From Thalassospira xianhensis MCCC 1A02616 (lineage in GTDB: Bacteria; Pseudomonadota; Alphaproteobacteria; Rhodospirillales; Thalassospiraceae): a stretch of 64,000 bases of DNA. Positions 38,147 to 51,160 of the stretch are shown here, piece after piece (within the stretch, counting starts at the first letter, position 1; every line of letters begins with the position of its first letter). Location: contig NZ_JPWA01000017.1 of NCBI RefSeq assembly GCF_003326475.1, forward strand, positions 1 through 64,000. The letters run 5' to 3'. The position numbers were made by a program, and so were the translations under genes. Under the pieces are notes generated by a model. The model did not search any database. It had not been told where the DNA came from and was given only the letters and a program-made list of their open reading frames with translations.

Positions 38147-39196
38147 ATGGCTGATAAAATTGATGCGACCGACATTTTTGATGAACGAGGCAATTGGCGA
38201 TCTCCCACGATCACCGAAATCGCACGCGCTTCGGGCTGCAGCACAGCAACCGTTGACCGGGTTCTGAATGAAAGACCCGGCGTACGCGAAGTCACACGCA
38301 AACGGGTGCTTGATGCCCTCTCATCTCTGACGATTGAAAGCCCAACTGACGCTTCATCCTGCTTGAAAATCGCGTTTCTCTCGGACTCTGGCGCAGCATT
38401 CAATCAGTCGCTGAGGGAAGGTGTTAATGCCTATCAGGCTGCTTACCCCAACCTTGAACTATCCTTCTATTCTGTTCTGACGACAGAAGTTAAACCCGTA
38501 CAGTTTGCCCAACAGATCGAGCGAATTTCACAGGATGTCGACGGTCTGGTTTTGGTCGCGCGCGAAGACTTGATAATCAATCGAGCCGTTCGTGCAGTAT
38601 CAGCGCGCGGCGTGCCTGTCGTATGTGTTACAACCGATCTGCCGAATTCCCGGCGAATAGCCTATATCGGCAACGATCAAACCGGAGCAGGTTCGACGGC
38701 AGCATGCCTCATGGGAACATCGATCAGTTCTTCCAACAGCAGAGTTTTGCTTGTCATTAGCGCCCCGTATCGTTGCCAGGAAGAACGTGAACTGGGCTTC
38801 AGACGGGTTCTTCGCTCAGAATACCCATCCCTGACGGTAGAAGAGCGCGTCAGCAGCAATGATGATTTCGAATATTCCTACAGGAACGTCCGAAATTATA
38901 TTCGTGATCACGGCCCCCCTGGCGGCATTTATAATGTCGCAGGTGGCAATACGGGGATCGCGGAAGCTTTACGTGATGAGGGGCTTAGTGGCGAAGTGAC
39001 GTTTATTGGCCACGAACTTAACAGTAACTCCAGAATCCTTCTCGAAACAGGCGGAATGGATTTTGTAATCGGTCACGACCTGGATCGGGAAATCAGCTTC
39101 AGTATCGAATGCTTGCGCGCAAGCCTCAAGAAACAGGACCTCCCAAACATTCCGTCAATGCCGGTTCGCATTTTCACGAAATATAACTGCTTCTGA
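38147..39196 (+). CDS. LacI-family transcriptional regulator of the sugar operon
   Basis: The 349-residue protein has an N-terminal LacI-type DNA-binding domain (ITEIARASGCSTATVDRVLN, then RPGV, hinge following) and a periplasmic-binding-protein-like sensor domain (FYSVLTTEVKPVQFAQQIER, RGVPVVCVTTDLP, YIGNDQTGAGSTAA, GLSGEVTFIGHELN). It is divergent from the ABC operon, 195 bases away, with inverted repeats in between, so it likely represses that operon in the absence of its sugar. The ATG at 38147 has AGGAA upstream; another at 38117 is in frame. Confidence 0.9.
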   Translation: MADKIDATDIFDERGNWRSPTITEIARASGCSTATVDRVLNERPGVREVTRKRVLDALSSLTIESPTDASSCLKIAFLSDSGAAFNQSLREGVNAYQAAYPNLELSFYSVLTTEVKPVQFAQQIERISQDVDGLVLVAREDLIINRAVRAVSARGVPVVCVTTDLPNSRRIAYIGNDQTGAGSTAACLMGTSISSSNSRVLLVISAPYRCQEERELGFRRVLRSEYPSLTVEERVSSNDDFEYSYRNVRNYIRDHGPPGGIYNVAGGNTGIAEALRDEGLSGEVTFIGHELNSNSRILLETGGMDFVIGHDLDREISFSIECLRASLKKQDLPNIPSMPVRIFTKYNCF

Positions 39197-39333
39197 ATGT
39201 CATCTTTTGCGGCACGGGGACACTTCTGCACATGGCGCAAACACCTATGTCACATCAGCATGTTGCATTGCAAAGCTGCTTGGCGCTATGACTTTGCCTC
39301 CTTATTCCCTTTCACTGCATGACGAGATCCTTG

Positions 39334-40458
39334 ATGTCCGACGGCCCGCTTTCACGTTACCGCGCGAAAATCACAGCGGGCGAACTGTCCCATGATCCCA
39401 TGCAGGAACTCTGTGCGGAAAAACTGCAAAGCCTGTTCAAGGCGCTGAACCATTATGAACCGCAAACCGGTTCGGGCGGCTGGCGCGAACGGTTTGGCCT
39501 GACACGCCGCCGCGAAGAACCCCAACCACCGCAGGGCCTTTATATTTACGGCGAAGTCGGACGCGGCAAATCCATGCTGATGGATTTGTTCTACGAAACC
39601 GTGCAGGTGGATCGCAAACGCCGGGTGCATTTCCACGATTTCATGCAGGATGTGCATGACCGCATGCACCGGTTCCGCAAAACCAAATCAAAGGACGATG
39701 CCGACCCGATCCCGCCGATCGCAAAGGATCTGGCCAATGATGCGTGGCTTCTGTGTTTTGATGAAATGCAGGTCACCGACATCACCGATGCGATGATTTT
39801 GGGCCGCCTGTTCGAACAGCTTTTCGATCATGGCGTGGTGATTGTCACCACATCCAACCGCATGCCCGATGATCTTTACAAGGACGGCCTGCAACGCCAG
39901 AACTTCCTGCCCTTCATCGACATGATCAAACAGAAACTTGATGTGCTCGAACTCGCAAGCCCGACCGATTACCGCATGCGCAACCTGACGGCGGCCGATG
40001 TGTTCCTGTTCCCGGCCGGGCCCGATGCGAAAGCCAAGATCGACGAGATGTTCGCAACCGTCACCGAAGGTGCCCGCGTCGCCCCCGACAGCCTGACCAA
40101 CAAGGGCCGCAAGATCGAAATTTCCGCCGCCGGGGCCGGTGTGGCGCGCTTCACCTTTGACGAGCTTTGCACCAAGCCGCTCGGACCGGGTGACTACATC
40201 GCGATTGCCACCCATTTCCACACCATCGTCATTGACCTGATCCCGAAACTGCCGGACTCGCGGCGCGACTGGGCCAAACGGTTCGGAACGCTGGTCGATG
40301 CGATGTATGAACATAAAACCAAGCTGATCTGTGCGATTGAATGCGATCCGTCGGAAATCTATACCGACGGCGATTATTCATTTGAATTCCAGCGCACCGT
40401 GTCGCGCCTGACCGAAATGCGCAGTCAGGAATATCTCGACATGCCGCATCTGACGTAA
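39334..40458 (+). CDS. zapE: Cell division protein ZapE (AFG1-like ATPase)
   Basis: The 374-residue P-loop ATPase has Walker A GEVGRGKS, YIYGEVG before it, Walker B-like LLCFDEMQVTDITDA and HFHDFMQDVHDRMH, characteristic of AFG1/ZapE. ZapE acts at the Z-ring at constriction in proteobacteria, and AFG1 relatives act in mitochondrial membranes. I prefer the start at 39334 (MSDGPLSRY); an ATG five codons upstream (39319) is possible. Its location immediately before mdh-sucCDAB is common in alphaproteobacteria. Confidence 0.9.
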   Translation: MSDGPLSRYRAKITAGELSHDPMQELCAEKLQSLFKALNHYEPQTGSGGWRERFGLTRRREEPQPPQGLYIYGEVGRGKSMLMDLFYETVQVDRKRRVHFHDFMQDVHDRMHRFRKTKSKDDADPIPPIAKDLANDAWLLCFDEMQVTDITDAMILGRLFEQLFDHGVVIVTTSNRMPDDLYKDGLQRQNFLPFIDMIKQKLDVLELASPTDYRMRNLTAADVFLFPAGPDAKAKIDEMFATVTEGARVAPDSLTNKGRKIEISAAGAGVARFTFDELCTKPLGPGDYIAIATHFHTIVIDLIPKLPDSRRDWAKRFGTLVDAMYEHKTKLICAIECDPSEIYTDGDYSFEFQRTVSRLTEMRSQEYLDMPHLT

Positions 40459-41981
<1,523 letters not shown>

Positions 41982-41990
41982 GATCGCGAA

Positions 41991-42019
41991 GCGGGCTGGT
42001 CAGTGACCGGCCCGTTTTT
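41991..42019 (+). terminator. Terminator after mdh
   Basis: CGGGCTGGTCA and TGACCGGCCCG form a GC-rich stem with a short loop and one bulge, followed by TTTTT. Confidence 0.75.
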
Positions 42020-42148
42020 CATTCATTGTCGTTATTATAACGTCAATGAACGCGGGCCTCGCAACAACGTCCCCTTTTTGACAGGGACATTGAAACCACG
42101 ATTTCTGACCCACAGGAAATCGTACGGAAGGCAAGAAAGCGACCGAAC

Positions 42149-43348
42149 ATGAATATTCATGAGTACCAGGCGAAAGAAATTCTTCGCAAATACGGTGTGA
42201 CCGTGCCGAACGGCAAGGTTGCCTACACCGCTCAGGAAGCCACCGAAGCTGCCCAGTCCCTGGCTGGTCCGGTTTACGTGGTGAAATCGCAGATCCATGC
42301 AGGTGGCCGCGGTAAAGGCACCTTCAAGGAAGCAACCGCTGGCGATAAAGGCGGCGTTCGCGTCGTCAAAAGCGTCGAGGAAGTCGGCACCAATGCCGGT
42401 CAGATGCTCGGCGCCACTCTGGTCACCCACCAGACCGGCCCGGATGGCAAGGAAGTCAAACGCGTCTATATCGAAGAAGGCTGCGACATCGCACGCGAAC
42501 TTTACCTTTCGCTGCTTGTTGACCGTGCCACTTCGCGCGTGATCTTCATGGCCTCCACCGAAGGCGGCATGGACATCGAAGAAGTTGCCGAAGCAACCCC
42601 GGAAAAGATCGTCACCGTTGACATCGATCCGGCTGCCGGCTTCTCGGGCTTCCATGGTCGCAAACTGGCATTCGCGCTGGGTCTCGAAGGCAAACAGGTT
42701 TCCAAGGCCGTCAAATTCATGACCGCCATGTATAACTGCTTCCTCGAAACCGATGCTGCCATGGTTGAAATCAACCCGCTGGTCGTTACCGGCGACGGCG
42801 ACATCATCGCGCTCGATTGCAAAATGAACTTCGACGACAACGCGCTGTTCCGTCATCCGGACATCGAAGAACTGCGCGACGAAGACGAAGAAAACCCGGC
42901 CGAACTCGAAGCTGCAAAACACAGCCTCAACTACATCAAGCTCGATGGCACCATCGGCTGCATGGTCAACGGCGCAGGCCTTGCCATGGCAACCATGGAC
43001 ATCATCAAGCTTTATGGCGGCGCACCGGCAAACTTCCTCGACGTTGGCGGCGGGGCCACCAAGGAACGCGTTACAACCGCGTTCAAACTGATCCTGTCTG
43101 ACCCGAATGTCGAAGGCATCCTGGTCAACATCTTTGGCGGCATCATGCGTTGTGACGTGATCGCAGACGGCGTTGTGGCAGCAGCCCGCGAAGTCAGCCT
43201 GAACGTTCCGCTGGTCGTTCGCCTCGAAGGCACCAATGTCGAACTTGGCAAGAAAATCCTCGAAGAATCGGGTCTGCCGATTGTTTCGGCCGACAACCTT
43301 GCCGATGCCGCCGAAAAGGTGGTCAAAGCTGTGAAGGAGGCCGCGTAA
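42149..43348 (+). CDS. sucC: Succinyl-CoA synthetase, beta subunit
   Basis: The 399-residue ATP-grasp subunit starts [17 protein letters not shown], has the HAGGRGKG nucleotide-binding loop, and ends with the CoA-ligase-type domain ([23 protein letters not shown]). It forms succinate from succinyl-CoA with substrate-level phosphorylation. It overlaps functionally with sucD, which begins two bases after its stop. Confidence 0.97.
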   Translation: MNIHEYQAKEILRKYGVTVPNGKVAYTAQEATEAAQSLAGPVYVVKSQIHAGGRGKGTFKEATAGDKGGVRVVKSVEEVGTNAGQMLGATLVTHQTGPDGKEVKRVYIEEGCDIARELYLSLLVDRATSRVIFMASTEGGMDIEEVAEATPEKIVTVDIDPAAGFSGFHGRKLAFALGLEGKQVSKAVKFMTAMYNCFLETDAAMVEINPLVVTGDGDIIALDCKMNFDDNALFRHPDIEELRDEDEENPAELEAAKHSLNYIKLDGTIGCMVNGAGLAMATMDIIKLYGGAPANFLDVGGGATKERVTTAFKLILSDPNVEGILVNIFGGIMRCDVIADGVVAAAREVSLNVPLVVRLEGTNVELGKKILEESGLPIVSADNLADAAEKVVKAVKEAA

Positions 43349-43350
43349 CT

Positions 43351-44226
43351 ATGGCTGTTCTCGTCGATAAAAACACCAAAGTTATCTGCCAGGGTTTCAC
43401 CGGTTCGCAGGGTACCTTCCACAGCGAACAGGCAATTGCCTATGGCACCAAAATGGTTGGCGGCGTGACCCCGGGTAAAGGCGGCACCAAGCACCTTGAC
43501 CTGCCGGTCTTCAACACCGTTGACGAAGCGGTCCATGTTACCGGTGCCAACGCATCGGTCATCTATGTTCCGCCGCCCTTCGCGGCTGATGCAATTCTCG
43601 AAGCCATCGACGCCAAAGTCGAACTGGCTGTCTGCATCACCGAAGGCATTCCGGTTGCCGACATGGTTCGCGTCAAGCGCGCCCTTTCGGGTTCGAAAAC
43701 CCGTCTGATCGGCCCGAACTGCCCGGGCGTCATCACGCCTGACGAATGCAAGATCGGCATCATGCCGGGCCACATTCACCGTCGCGGCAAAATCGGTATC
43801 GTTTCACGTTCCGGTACGCTGACCTACGAAGCAGTCGCACAGACCACGGCCGCTGGCCTGGGTCAGTCGACCTGTATTGGTATCGGTGGTGACCCGGTCA
43901 ACGGCACCAACTTCATCGATTGCCTCGACCTGTTCCTGAAGGATCCGGAAACCGAAGGCATCATCATGATCGGTGAGATCGGTGGTTCTGCCGAAGAAGA
44001 AGCATGTGAATTCCTGCAGGCTTCCAAAGTCAAAAAACCGGTTGCCGGCTTTATTGCTGGTGTAACCGCGCCTCCGGGTAAACGCATGGGCCATGCCGGT
44101 GCGATCATCTCCGGCGGTAAGGGCACTGCGGATGCGAAAATGGAAGCAATGCGCAGCGCTGGTATTCTTGTTGCCGATTCCCCGGCAAGCCTTGGCTCGA
44201 CCATGCTCAAGGCTTTGAAAGGGTAA
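43351..44226 (+). CDS. sucD: Succinyl-CoA synthetase, alpha subunit
   Basis: The 291-residue subunit has the CoA-binding Rossmann fold ([19 protein letters not shown]), [10 protein letters not shown], the [10 protein letters not shown] segment and the [14 protein letters not shown] stretch with the phosphorylated His. AAGGAGG upstream overlaps the end of sucC. Length and motifs are standard. Confidence 0.97.
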   Translation: MAVLVDKNTKVICQGFTGSQGTFHSEQAIAYGTKMVGGVTPGKGGTKHLDLPVFNTVDEAVHVTGANASVIYVPPPFAADAILEAIDAKVELAVCITEGIPVADMVRVKRALSGSKTRLIGPNCPGVITPDECKIGIMPGHIHRRGKIGIVSRSGTLTYEAVAQTTAAGLGQSTCIGIGGDPVNGTNFIDCLDLFLKDPETEGIIMIGEIGGSAEEEACEFLQASKVKKPVAGFIAGVTAPPGKRMGHAGAIISGGKGTADAKMEAMRSAGILVADSPASLGSTMLKALKG

Positions 44227-44255
44227 TCAGGGTAGTCAGAGGAAAGGCAGGGGGA

Positions 44256-44281
44256 GGCGTGGTCTCTTTCGGGACCATGCC
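44256..44281 (+). promoter_or_regulatory. Hairpin just before sucA
   Basis: GGCGTGGTC (44256-44264) pairs with GACCATGCC (44273-44281) with one G-T pair, 14 bases before the sucA start. There is no T-tract and no clear ribosome site between hairpin and ATG, so it may influence sucA translation or mark an mRNA processing site. Confidence 0.35.
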
Positions 44282-44295
44282 TTCCAAGACCACAA

Positions 44296-47208
44296 ATGAA
44301 ACCTCAAGATATCGACACGATTCTGAACGAGTCGAACGCAACTTATATCGCTGAACTTTATGCCCGGTATCAGAGCAACCCGTCTGCGGTTGATCAGAGC
44401 TGGGCTGAGTTTTTTGACGGGTTGCAGGACGACGCTTCCGATCTCCTTGCCGAAATGCAGGGACCCAGCTGGCAGCCGCGGGAAACCAAGGTTGTTGGCG
44501 GTATGGAAGGATACGACGTCTCCCAGGGTCACGCCGAACGTCCCGCCAATGGCGGCTACGCACCGGCGGCTCATGCGGCACCACAGGGTGCGCCGGTCAG
44601 TTCCGACGCCATCCGTGCCGCGGCACATGATTCCATTCGCGCCCTGATGCTGATCCGCTCCTATCGCGTGCGCGGCCATCTCGAAGCGAACCTTGATCCG
44701 CTGGGCCTGGCCCCGCGTGATCCGCACCCGGAACTCGATCCGAAAACCTATGGCTTCACCGAAGCCGACATGGATCGCCCGATCTACATCGCCAATGTTC
44801 TTGGCCTTGAAACGGCAACCATTCGCCAGATCGTATCGCTGGCCCGCAAAACCTATTGCGGCTCGATCGGCATCGAATTCATGCATATTCAGGAACCTGA
44901 ACAGAAATCCTGGATTCAGCAGCGCGTCGAAAGCATCGGCAACCAGACGCAGTTCACTGCGCGCGGCAAGGAAGCCATCCTTGAGCGCCTGGTCGAAGCC
45001 GAAGGTTTCGAAAACTATCTGCACACCAAATATGTCGGCACCAAGCGTTTCGGCATCGACGGTGGCGAAGCCCTGATGCCGGCTCTCGAACAGATCCTTA
45101 AACGCGGCAGCCAGCTTGGCATCCGCGAGGTCGTGTTCGGCATGCCGCACCGTGGTCGTCTGAACGTTCTGGCGAACGTTCTGAACAAGCCGTTCCAGGC
45201 GATCTTCTCGGAATTCATGGGCAACCCGTCCAAGCCAGACGACGTGATGGGCTCGGGTGACGTTAAATATCACCTTGGAACGTCCGCTGACCGTGAATTT
45301 GACGGCAACGTTGTTCACCTGTCGCTGACTGCGAACCCGTCCCACCTCGAAGCGGTAAACACCGTCGTTCTGGGTAAGGTCCGCGCCAAACAGGCACAGC
45401 GCAAGGACACGGCACGCGAACAGGTCATGGGTATCCTCCTTCACGGGGATGCGGCCTTTGCCGGTCAGGGTCTTGTTGCTGAAACCTTCGATCTGTCGCA
45501 CCTCAAAGGCTATCGTACCGGCGGTACGATCCACTTTGTCGTCAACAACCAGATCGGTTTCACCACCAAGCCGTCCGATTCGCGCTCCTCGCCTTACTGC
45601 TCGGATATTGCCAAGGTCGTTCAGGCGCCGATCATCCATGTCAATGGTGACGACCCCGAAGCCGTGGTTCACGCCGCACGCATCGCGACCGAATTCCGTC
45701 AGGAATTCAAACAGGACGTCGTGATCGACATGTTCTGCTATCGCCGCTTTGGTCACAACGAAAGCGACGAACCGGCCTTCACCCAGCCCAAGATGTATGA
45801 CGTGATCGGCAAACACCCGACCACCAAGGACATCTATGCGCAGAAACTGGTCAAGGAAGGTCTTCTGACCGAAGAACGCGTCAAGGAACTGGATCAGAAA
45901 TTCCAGAACTACCTTGACGATGAATTCAAGGCCTCCGAAGCCTACCGCCCGAACAAGGCAGACTGGCTTGAAGGCAAATGGTCGGGCCTCGCATCCTCGC
46001 ACGGCGAAGATGCAGACTGGACCGGTCAGACCGGTGTGGAAAACGACTTGTTGCAGGAAGTTGGCCGGGCTCTTTCGACCCCGCCCAGCGACTATGACAT
46101 CAACAAGAAAATCCTGCGCCAGCTCAAGGCCAAGGCCAAGATGTTCGAAACCGGCGAAGGCATTGACTGGGCAACCGGTGAAGCCCTCGCATTCGGCACC
46201 CTGATGTGCGAAGGCACTCCGGTGCGTCTGTCCGGTCAGGATTGCCAGCGCGGCACCTTCTCGCAGCGTCACGCAAAACTGGTCGATCAGACCAACGAGG
46301 CAAAATACACCCCGCTCAACAACATCCGTACCGGCCAGGCCGAGCTTGAAGTCCTCAACTCGCCCCTGTCCGAAGCCGGTGTTCTGGGCTTCGAATATGG
46401 CATCACCCTTGCCGAACCGCATTCGCTGGTTCTGTGGGAAGCCCAGTTCGGTGATTTTGCCAACGGTGCACAGGTCATCATCGACCAGTTCATCAGTTCG
46501 GGCGAAGCCAAATGGCTGCGCATGTCCGGTCTGGTGATGCTGTTGCCGCACGGGTACGAAGGTCAGGGTCCGGAACACAGTTCCGCCCGTCTGGAACGGT
46601 ATCTGCAGCTTTGTGGTGAAAACAACATGCAGGTGGCCAACGTCACGACCCCTGCAAACTATTACCACATCCTGCGCCGCCAGATCCGCCGCTCGTTCCG
46701 CAAGCCGCTGATCCTGATGACGCCGAAATCGCTTCTGCGTCACAAACAGGCGGTCTCGCCGCTGTCCGACTTCGGACCGGGGACCATCTTCCAGTCCGTG
46801 ATCGGCGAAACCGGCAAGCTGACTGATGCCAAAAAGGTCAAACGCGTCGTCCTGTCTGCGGGCAAGGTCTATTACGATCTGCTCGCTGAACGCGAAAACC
46901 GCGGGATTGACGATGTTGCCCTGGTGCGCGTCGAACAGCTCTATCCGTGGCCGGCCAAGGAACTGGCAGAAGAACTTGCCAAATATCCGAATGCCGATGT
47001 GGTCTGGTGTCAGGAAGAACCCGAAAACATGGGTTCGTGGTACTTCGTCGATCGTCGTATCGAAGGCGTGCTGTCTGAAATCAAACACAAGGCCAGCCGC
47101 CCGATCTATGTCGGTCGCAAGGCTGCCGCGTCCCCGGCAACGGGCTTGCTCAAGGCTCACCTGCGCGAACAGGCCGAACTGGTAGATGCCGCGCTGAGCG
47201 TAAAATAA
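44296..47208 (+). CDS. sucA: 2-oxoglutarate dehydrogenase E1 component
   Basis: The 970-residue thiamine-diphosphate enzyme decarboxylates 2-oxoglutarate and succinylates the lipoyl group of SucB. It has the N-terminal SucB-binding helix region ([21 protein letters not shown]), the [15 protein letters not shown] and NPSHLEAVN active-site segments, [13 protein letters not shown] and the C-terminal transketolase-like half ([31 protein letters not shown]). It is transcribed with sucCD and sucB. Confidence 0.97.
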   Translation: MKPQDIDTILNESNATYIAELYARYQSNPSAVDQSWAEFFDGLQDDASDLLAEMQGPSWQPRETKVVGGMEGYDVSQGHAERPANGGYAPAAHAAPQGAPVSSDAIRAAAHDSIRALMLIRSYRVRGHLEANLDPLGLAPRDPHPELDPKTYGFTEADMDRPIYIANVLGLETATIRQIVSLARKTYCGSIGIEFMHIQEPEQKSWIQQRVESIGNQTQFTARGKEAILERLVEAEGFENYLHTKYVGTKRFGIDGGEALMPALEQILKRGSQLGIREVVFGMPHRGRLNVLANVLNKPFQAIFSEFMGNPSKPDDVMGSGDVKYHLGTSADREFDGNVVHLSLTANPSHLEAVNTVVLGKVRAKQAQRKDTAREQVMGILLHGDAAFAGQGLVAETFDLSHLKGYRTGGTIHFVVNNQIGFTTKPSDSRSSPYCSDIAKVVQAPIIHVNGDDPEAVVHAARIATEFRQEFKQDVVIDMFCYRRFGHNESDEPAFTQPKMYDVIGKHPTTKDIYAQKLVKEGLLTEERVKELDQKFQNYLDDEFKASEAYRPNKADWLEGKWSGLASSHGEDADWTGQTGVENDLLQEVGRALSTPPSDYDINKKILRQLKAKAKMFETGEGIDWATGEALAFGTLMCEGTPVRLSGQDCQRGTFSQRHAKLVDQTNEAKYTPLNNIRTGQAELEVLNSPLSEAGVLGFEYGITLAEPHSLVLWEAQFGDFANGAQVIIDQFISSGEAKWLRMSGLVMLLPHGYEGQGPEHSSARLERYLQLCGENNMQVANVTTPANYYHILRRQIRRSFRKPLILMTPKSLLRHKQAVSPLSDFGPGTIFQSVIGETGKLTDAKKVKRVVLSAGKVYYDLLAERENRGIDDVALVRVEQLYPWPAKELAEELAKYPNADVVWCQEEPENMGSWYFVDRRIEGVLSEIKHKASRPIYVGRKAAASPATGLLKAHLREQAELVDAALSVK

Positions 47209-47312
47209 CTTTACCAGACGGGCGGGAAACCGCCCGTCTGCCCGCACATTCAGAATTCATTCGTATTCGGGCAGGCCCAAACTGTCTGATAGAAAAAACG
47301 GTCGAGGAAAAA

Positions 47313-48605
47313 ATGGCGACTGAAGTTAAAGTTCCCACGCTGGGCGAGTCTGTTACCGAAGCAACAATTGCGAAATGGTACAAAAAAGTCGGTGATGCAG
47401 TTGCAGCCGATGAACCGATTGTCGAACTTGAAACCGACAAGGTTACCGTCGAAGTCAACGCACCGGTCGCTGGTGCGATTGTCGAACTGGTTGCCGGCGA
47501 AGGTGACGAAGTCGAAGTCGGCGCCCTGATCGCCATGATCAAGGAAGGTGCCGAAGGCGCTGCTCCGGCCAAGGAAGAAAAAGCCGAAGCCCCAGAAGAA
47601 TCTAAAAAAGAAGAACCGAAGAAAGAAGAACCGAAAAAAGAAGAAGCCAAACCGGCTGCTGCCCCGGCAGCAAGCGCACCGGCGGCTTCGACCTCGGCCA
47701 ATACCGATCATCCGCTGCCGCCTGCCGTTCGCAAACTGGTCGAAGACAAAAATCTCGATCCGTCGAAAATTCCGGCAACCGGCAAAGACGGCCGCCTGAC
47801 CAAGGGCGACGTTCTGAACTTCCTCGAAGGTGGTGGATCGGCTCCGCGCGCGGCTGCGGCTGCACCGGCAGCACCTGCTGCTCCGAAGCCGGAACGCGAA
47901 CTGCGCGAAGGCGAAGAACGCGTCAAAATGTCCAAGCTGCGCCAGACCATCGCGCGCCGCCTGAAAGAAGCCCAGAACACCGCGGCCATGCTGACCACTT
48001 ATAACGAAGTGGACATGACCAACCTTCTGGCTTGCCGTAATCAGTACAAGGACGGCTTTGAAAAGAAACACGGTGTGAAGCTCGGCTTCATGTCCTTCTT
48101 CATCAAGGCCTGCACCACCGCACTGAACGAATGGCCGGCGGTCAATGCCGAGATTGATGGCAACAGCTTCATCTACAAGAACTACTGCGATATCGGCGTT
48201 GCCGTTGGTACCCCGCAGGGTCTGGTTGTTCCGGTGATCCGTTCGGCTGAAAAGAAAACCTTTGCCGACCTCGAAAGCACCATTGTCGATTTCGGCAAAC
48301 GTGCGCGTGACGGCAAACTGGGCATGGATGAAATGACCGGCGGCTCGTTCACCATCTCGAATGGTGGCGTGTTTGGCTCGCTCCTGTCATCTCCGATCCT
48401 GAATGCGCCGCAGTCCGGTATCCTCGGCATGCACAAAACCCAGATGCGCCCGGTCGCGATCGACGGCAAGGTCGAAATCCGTCCGATGATGTATCTCGCA
48501 CTGTCCTATGACCACCGTATCATTGACGGCCGCGAAGCCGTTTCCTTCCTGGTACGCGTCAAGGAATGCATCGAGAACCCGGAACGCATCCTGCTCGACA
48601 TCTGA
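47313..48605 (+). CDS. sucB: Dihydrolipoyllysine succinyltransferase (E2 of 2-oxoglutarate dehydrogenase)
   Basis: The 430-residue protein has one N-terminal lipoyl domain with the lipoylated Lys in ETDKVTVEV, a flexible Ala/Pro/Glu/Lys linker with a KKEEP repeat, a peripheral-subunit-binding domain ([20 protein letters not shown]) and the catalytic domain ending with [18 protein letters not shown] precedes the ATG. It forms the core of the complex with SucA and Lpd. Confidence 0.97.
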   Translation: MATEVKVPTLGESVTEATIAKWYKKVGDAVAADEPIVELETDKVTVEVNAPVAGAIVELVAGEGDEVEVGALIAMIKEGAEGAAPAKEEKAEAPEESKKEEPKKEEPKKEEAKPAAAPAASAPAASTSANTDHPLPPAVRKLVEDKNLDPSKIPATGKDGRLTKGDVLNFLEGGGSAPRAAAAAPAAPAAPKPERELREGEERVKMSKLRQTIARRLKEAQNTAAMLTTYNEVDMTNLLACRNQYKDGFEKKHGVKLGFMSFFIKACTTALNEWPAVNAEIDGNSFIYKNYCDIGVAVGTPQGLVVPVIRSAEKKTFADLESTIVDFGKRARDGKLGMDEMTGGSFTISNGGVFGSLLSSPILNAPQSGILGMHKTQMRPVAIDGKVEIRPMMYLALSYDHRIIDGREAVSFLVRVKECIENPERILLDI

Positions 48606-48629
48606 TCAGACAAAAGGATCAAAGAACTC

Positions 48630-50036
48630 ATGAGTGAGAACTACGACGTTGTCGTGATCGGTGGCGGTCCTGGCGGTTACGTTTGCGCCATCCGCGCCGC
48701 ACAGCTTGGTCTCAAGGTTGCCTGCGTTGAAAAACGCGGCACCCTTGGCGGTACCTGCCTCAATGTAGGCTGCATCCCGTCCAAGGCCCTGCTTCATTCG
48801 TCCCACCTCTTCGAAGAGGCGACCGAGCATTTCGATACCCACGGCATCGAAGTCTCCAAGCCGAAGGTCAATCTCGAAAAGATGATGGCCCGCAAGGACA
48901 AGGTCGTTGACAGCAATGTCAAGGGCATTGAATTCCTGTTCAAGAAGAACAAGGTCACCTACGTCAAGGGTGCCGGCGAAATCACCTCGCCGACCACGGT
49001 CAAGGTTGCCCTTCTGGATGGCGGCGAAGAAACCCTGAATGCCAAGAACATCGTGATCGCCACGGGTTCGGAAGTCACCCCGCTGCCGGGTGTCGAAATT
49101 GACGAAAAAAACATCGTCTCCTCGACCGGCGCGCTGGTTCTTCCGAAAGTGCCGAAAAAGATGGTCGTCATTGGCGCAGGCGTGATCGGTCTGGAATTGG
49201 GTTCGGTCTGGCGTCGGCTTGGTTCCGAAGTCACCGTGATCGAATATCTCGACCGCATCCTGCCGGGCATGGATGGCGAACTGGTCAAACAGACCCAGCG
49301 CATCTTCGCCAAACAGGGCCTCGACTTCAAACTGGGCCACAAGGTCACCGGTGCGAAATCGGGCAAGTCTGGCGTGACCCTCACGGTTGAACCGTCCAAG
49401 GGCGGCGATGCCGAGGAAATCAAGGCTGACGTCGTTCTGGTCGCCATTGGTCGCCGTCCGTTTGTCAAAGGCCTTGGCCTTGACAAGGCAGGCGTCGAAC
49501 TTGACGAACGCGGTCGCGTTAAAACCGACGAACACTTCCAGACCAACGTGCAGGGCATCTTTGCGATTGGCGATGCGATTGCCGGTCCGATGCTCGCCCA
49601 CAAGGCCGAGGAAGACGGTGTCGCCCTTGCCGAAATGCTGGCAGGCGAAGAAGGCCATGTCGATTACGGCAAGGTCCCGGGTGTTGTTTACACCTGGCCG
49701 GAAGTTGCCACTGTCGGCAAGACCGAAGAACAGTTGAAGGAAGAAGGCGTTGACTACAAGGTCGGCAAATTCCCCTTCACCGCCAACGGTCGTGCCAAGG
49801 CAATGGAAAGCACCGAGGGCTTCGTGAAGATCATCGAAGACAATAAAACGCACCGCGTCGTCGGCGCACATATTGTCGGCCCGGCTGCGGGTGATCTGAT
49901 TGCCGAAGTGGTCCTTGCGATGGAATACGGCGCCTCTGCCGAAGACATCGCACGCACCTGTCACGCCCACCCGGCCCTTGGCGAATCCGTCAAGGAAGCC
50001 GCCCTGGACGCCGACAAACGCGCGATCCACATGTAA
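48630..50036 (+). CDS. lpdA: Dihydrolipoamide dehydrogenase (E3)
   Basis: The 468-residue flavoprotein reoxidises the lipoyl groups with NAD. It shows the FAD motif [19 protein letters not shown], the redox disulphide [15 protein letters not shown], the NAD motif [15 protein letters not shown] and the C-terminal [10 protein letters not shown] with the catalytic His. It lies 24 bases after sucB, so this copy probably serves the 2-oxoglutarate dehydrogenase complex. AAAGGATC precedes the ATG. Confidence 0.97.
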   Translation: MSENYDVVVIGGGPGGYVCAIRAAQLGLKVACVEKRGTLGGTCLNVGCIPSKALLHSSHLFEEATEHFDTHGIEVSKPKVNLEKMMARKDKVVDSNVKGIEFLFKKNKVTYVKGAGEITSPTTVKVALLDGGEETLNAKNIVIATGSEVTPLPGVEIDEKNIVSSTGALVLPKVPKKMVVIGAGVIGLELGSVWRRLGSEVTVIEYLDRILPGMDGELVKQTQRIFAKQGLDFKLGHKVTGAKSGKSGVTLTVEPSKGGDAEEIKADVVLVAIGRRPFVKGLGLDKAGVELDERGRVKTDEHFQTNVQGIFAIGDAIAGPMLAHKAEEDGVALAEMLAGEEGHVDYGKVPGVVYTWPEVATVGKTEEQLKEEGVDYKVGKFPFTANGRAKAMESTEGFVKIIEDNKTHRVVGAHIVGPAAGDLIAEVVLAMEYGASAEDIARTCHAHPALGESVKEAALDADKRAIHM

Positions 50037-50063
50037 CAAGATCCGGGGCAACCCAATCCCACA

Positions 50064-50094
50064 AACGGCCGCTCCAATGGGGCGGCCGTTTTTT
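50064..50094 (+). terminator. Terminator of the sucCDAB-lpd transcript
   Basis: ACGGCCGC (50065-50072) pairs with GCGGCCGT (50082-50089), followed by TTTTT. Confidence 0.88.
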
Positions 50095-50145
50095 GTGCCC
50101 GACGTTCCAGCCCGCTCCCTTAACCGCCCCCATAAACTCCCCTAA

Positions 50146-50276
50146 CCGTCATTCCCGCGAAGGCGGGAATCCAGACAACCGTCCGGCAACGCACAGTTGC
50201 CGATATGCGCGCTCTTATCCGAACCCGACAGACCCAACCTGCCAAAGCATGGACACCCGCCTTCGCGGGTGTGACG
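50146..50276. repeat. Inverted pair of REP-like palindromes
   Basis: CGTCATTCCCGCGAAGGCGG (continuing to 50173) and, in reverse, TGGACACCCGCCTTCGCGGG (50249 onward, ending GTGTGACGG) are near-identical when one is reverse-complemented. Each contains a GC-rich palindrome. This is the classic pattern of repetitive extragenic palindromic elements in proteobacteria, here as a head-to-head pair about 130 bases long. Confidence 0.75.
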
Positions 50277-50289
50277 GAGGGTGGGTTCT

Positions 50290-51093
50290 GCTGCCCGGTC
50301 CATGACGCTCCCCTCGCCCGCAGCACCGCCACGTCACAATTGCCATGCCTCGCCCCGTCAGCCCCCAGTCAGCTCTGCCCCGCAGCGCTCCGCCACTGCC
50401 CTACGCTGCCTCCAGCATGCAAAACGGCATCAAGGGTGACATCGGGCAGATTTGGATGCTGCTCCGGACACCGGACCAAAGCCCGGATTGCAACTCGGCC
50501 CCGCCACTAGCCCGACACCAAACCGAAACCTGCCTTGCCTCCGAGACGCAACACCCCCCAAAGCCCAAGCCGGATTCCACACCGCACGGAGCCCGAGCTA
50601 TCGGGTCTCGTCGTTGATGCCGCTGGTGCCACCGACACCGACACGACAGATGCGATTGCACATGCTGGTCTTCCCACCGATGGCGACGGGGCTCCGCCGA
50701 CCTCTCCTGCCTCCACTCTCGCCAGATGGTGCAGCCTGAACGGAACGGTCCCGTCGTGACCAACGCTCCGATCCCGGCGCTGGCGTGATGACATCGCGGC
50801 CCCGAACCGCCCCTGCTCCGCTGCTGACCACTCGATCCGCATCCGGCCCCGCAAATCTCCCCGCACCCTTCCCGGCAGGCGCACCTCTCCCGTTCTGCCT
50901 TTTCGTTTCGTCAAACTTTACGCCGTCCATTTCCGGGCCATTTCAATGCCCGGACGCACTCCCACCGTAATGACTTTGCTCCACACGGATCTTCCGCGCT
51001 TGGCGGAAACCACCTGTTACTCAACCACTCAACATCGTCGCTTTTTCTTCACGTCATCCCCTTGGCTTTGACGAACAATCCGCCCCCGAAAAC
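50290..51093. other. Gene-free stretch
   Basis: About 800 bases contain overlapping frames on both strands but none has a ribosome site, recognisable domain or codon pattern like the neighbours. The DNA is rich in C, with many CCG/CCC runs. It may be a relic of lost genes. I see no tRNA or other RNA gene here. Confidence 0.5.
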
Positions 51094-51160
51094 GCAAAAA
51101 CCCGCCAAAGCGCATCACGCCTGGCAGGTTATGTCTCCGGACCCATTTGTCCTGTTGACT
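51094..51160 (-). ncRNA. Candidate small RNA with its own promoter and terminator
   Basis: An intrinsic terminator for the minus strand (AACCTGCCA pairing with TGGCGGGTT, then TTT; 51096-51130) has no coding gene before it. About 35 bases upstream on the minus strand, TTGATT (51194-51189) and CATAAA (51171-51166) are separated by 17 bases and look like -35/-10 boxes. Together they would give a transcript of about 65 nucleotides. No family is recognised, and it may be a chance terminator. Confidence 0.35.

Noticed and set aside
44236-47247. 1003-codon minus-strand open frame
   Set aside because: Antisense to sucA with the typical His/Phe/Gly/Val-rich composition of a shadow frame; no ribosome site or domain.
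48606-50051. 481-codon minus-strand open frame
   Set aside because: Antisense to lpdA; composition is that of a shadow frame.
50507-50914. 135-codon minus-strand frame in the gene-poor stretch
   Set aside because: Arg/Gly-rich sequence without domain or ribosome site, with equally long frames on the other strand.
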